Part shown: piece by piece, positions 63,879 to 64,000 of the stretch
Numbering within the stretch: the stretch's first letter is position 1
Layout of the letters: every line of letters begins with the position of its first letter
From: Polycladomyces abyssicola
GTDB lineage: Bacteria; Bacillota; Bacilli; Thermoactinomycetales; JIR-001
Assembly (NCBI RefSeq): GCF_018326425.1
Contig: NZ_AP024601.1
Location: forward strand, 1,042,001-1,106,000
Direction of reading: 5' to 3'
DNA length: 64,000 nt
Translations under genes and position numbers: made by a program
Notes under the pieces: model-generated
Told to the model about the DNA's origin: nothing
The model's database searches: none
The model's input: only the letters and a program-made list of their open reading frames with translations

Positions 63879-64000
63879 GTGAAGATCATGGGTATCGACC
63901 CGGGCATCGCCATCGTCGGTTACGGCGTATTGCACCGTCAGGGAAATCGCCTCAGGGCTGTCGAATACGGCAGTATCCAGACAGAGGCGGGTCTGGCGAC
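63879..64000 (+). CDS. ruvC: Crossover junction endodeoxyribonuclease RuvC (3'-truncated by window edge)
   Basis: First about 40 residues only. GTG at 63879 behind GAGGGGGAACGTT. MKIMGIDPGIAIVGYGVLHR contains the first catalytic Asp of RuvC, then GSIQTEAGLA. Resolves Holliday junctions with RuvAB, expected just outside the window. Confidence 0.9.
   Translation, partial: MKIMGIDPGIAIVGYGVLHRQGNRLRAVEYGSIQTEAGLA

Overview
The window looks like the chromosome of a spore-forming, moderately GC-rich Gram-positive bacterium of the Bacilli, most like the Thermoactinomycetaceae (Polycladomyces/Planifilum type). This rests on family recognition and gene order, not on a search. The order valS-folC ... 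comC-spoIIB-maf-radC-mreBCD-minCD-spoIVFA-spoIVFB-rplU-prp-rpmA-spo0B-obg-pheB-pheA ... safA ... yebC ... ruvC is the Bacillus core order with local insertions. Spo0B, SpoIIB, SpoIVFA/FB, SafA and a CotS-like protein show that the cell sporulates. A menaquinol aa3 oxidase, SCO and other oxidase-linked genes show aerobic respiration.

Region by region. 1-5.2 kb: end of valS, folC, murC. 5.2-6.3 kb: a urease remnant (3' end of a broken ureD plus an intact ureH nickel permease). 6.5-7.7 kb: a YtkA/FixH-like lipoprotein and a SCO copper chaperone. 7.7-10.2 kb: pdxS and a divergent PdxR/MocR regulator sharing a promoter with two direct repeats. 10.3-18.2 kb: pilT-like, comC, spoIIB, maf, radC, mreBCD, minCD. 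19-24 kb: spoIVFA/FB, rplU-prp-rpmA, spo0B, obgE. 24-25.9 kb: nucleoside transporter and a low-molecular-weight phosphatase. 26-29.5 kb: pheB-thrC-thrB-pheA. 29.5-30.7 kb: ilvE behind a consensus promoter, a ykkC-class (probably ppGpp) riboswitch and a terminator. 31-38 kb: an orphan COX4-like subunit, map, a polysaccharide deacetylase, a GDSL esterase with an ABC exporter. 37.4-43.7 kb: safA, a CotS-like kinase, a two-gene NAD synthetase, yebC, a second deacetylase, a nitroreductase. 44.2-48 kb: qoxABCD. 48-49.6 kb: an IS200/IS605 element with an intact TnpB and an internally deleted TnpA, inserted exactly in the last codon of qoxD. 49.8-53.5 kb: decaying genes (a methyltransferase with an in-frame stop, a frameshifted sulfotransferase, a methyltransferase fragment) around an intact threonine-dehydratase-like gene. 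53.5-61 kb: a complete eight-gene relative of the uncharacterised E. coli yhfSTUVWXYZ cluster. 61-64 kb: MBL-fold hydrolase, MATE exporter, start of ruvC.

The most interesting system is the yhf-type operon: a DNA-binding regulator (YhfZ), a PRD protein (YhfY), a small DUF2620 protein (YhfU), a polytopic membrane protein (YhfT), a phosphotriesterase-family hydrolase (YhfV/Php), a fold-type I PLP enzyme (YhfS), an alanine-racemase-like PLP enzyme (YhfX) and a phosphopentomutase-like enzyme (YhfW). Its gene order differs from E. coli and it sits in a visibly AT-richer, pseudogene-rich stretch, which suggests horizontal gain. The set reads as uptake and breakdown of an unknown amino- and phosphate-containing compound. 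I know of no established function for it.
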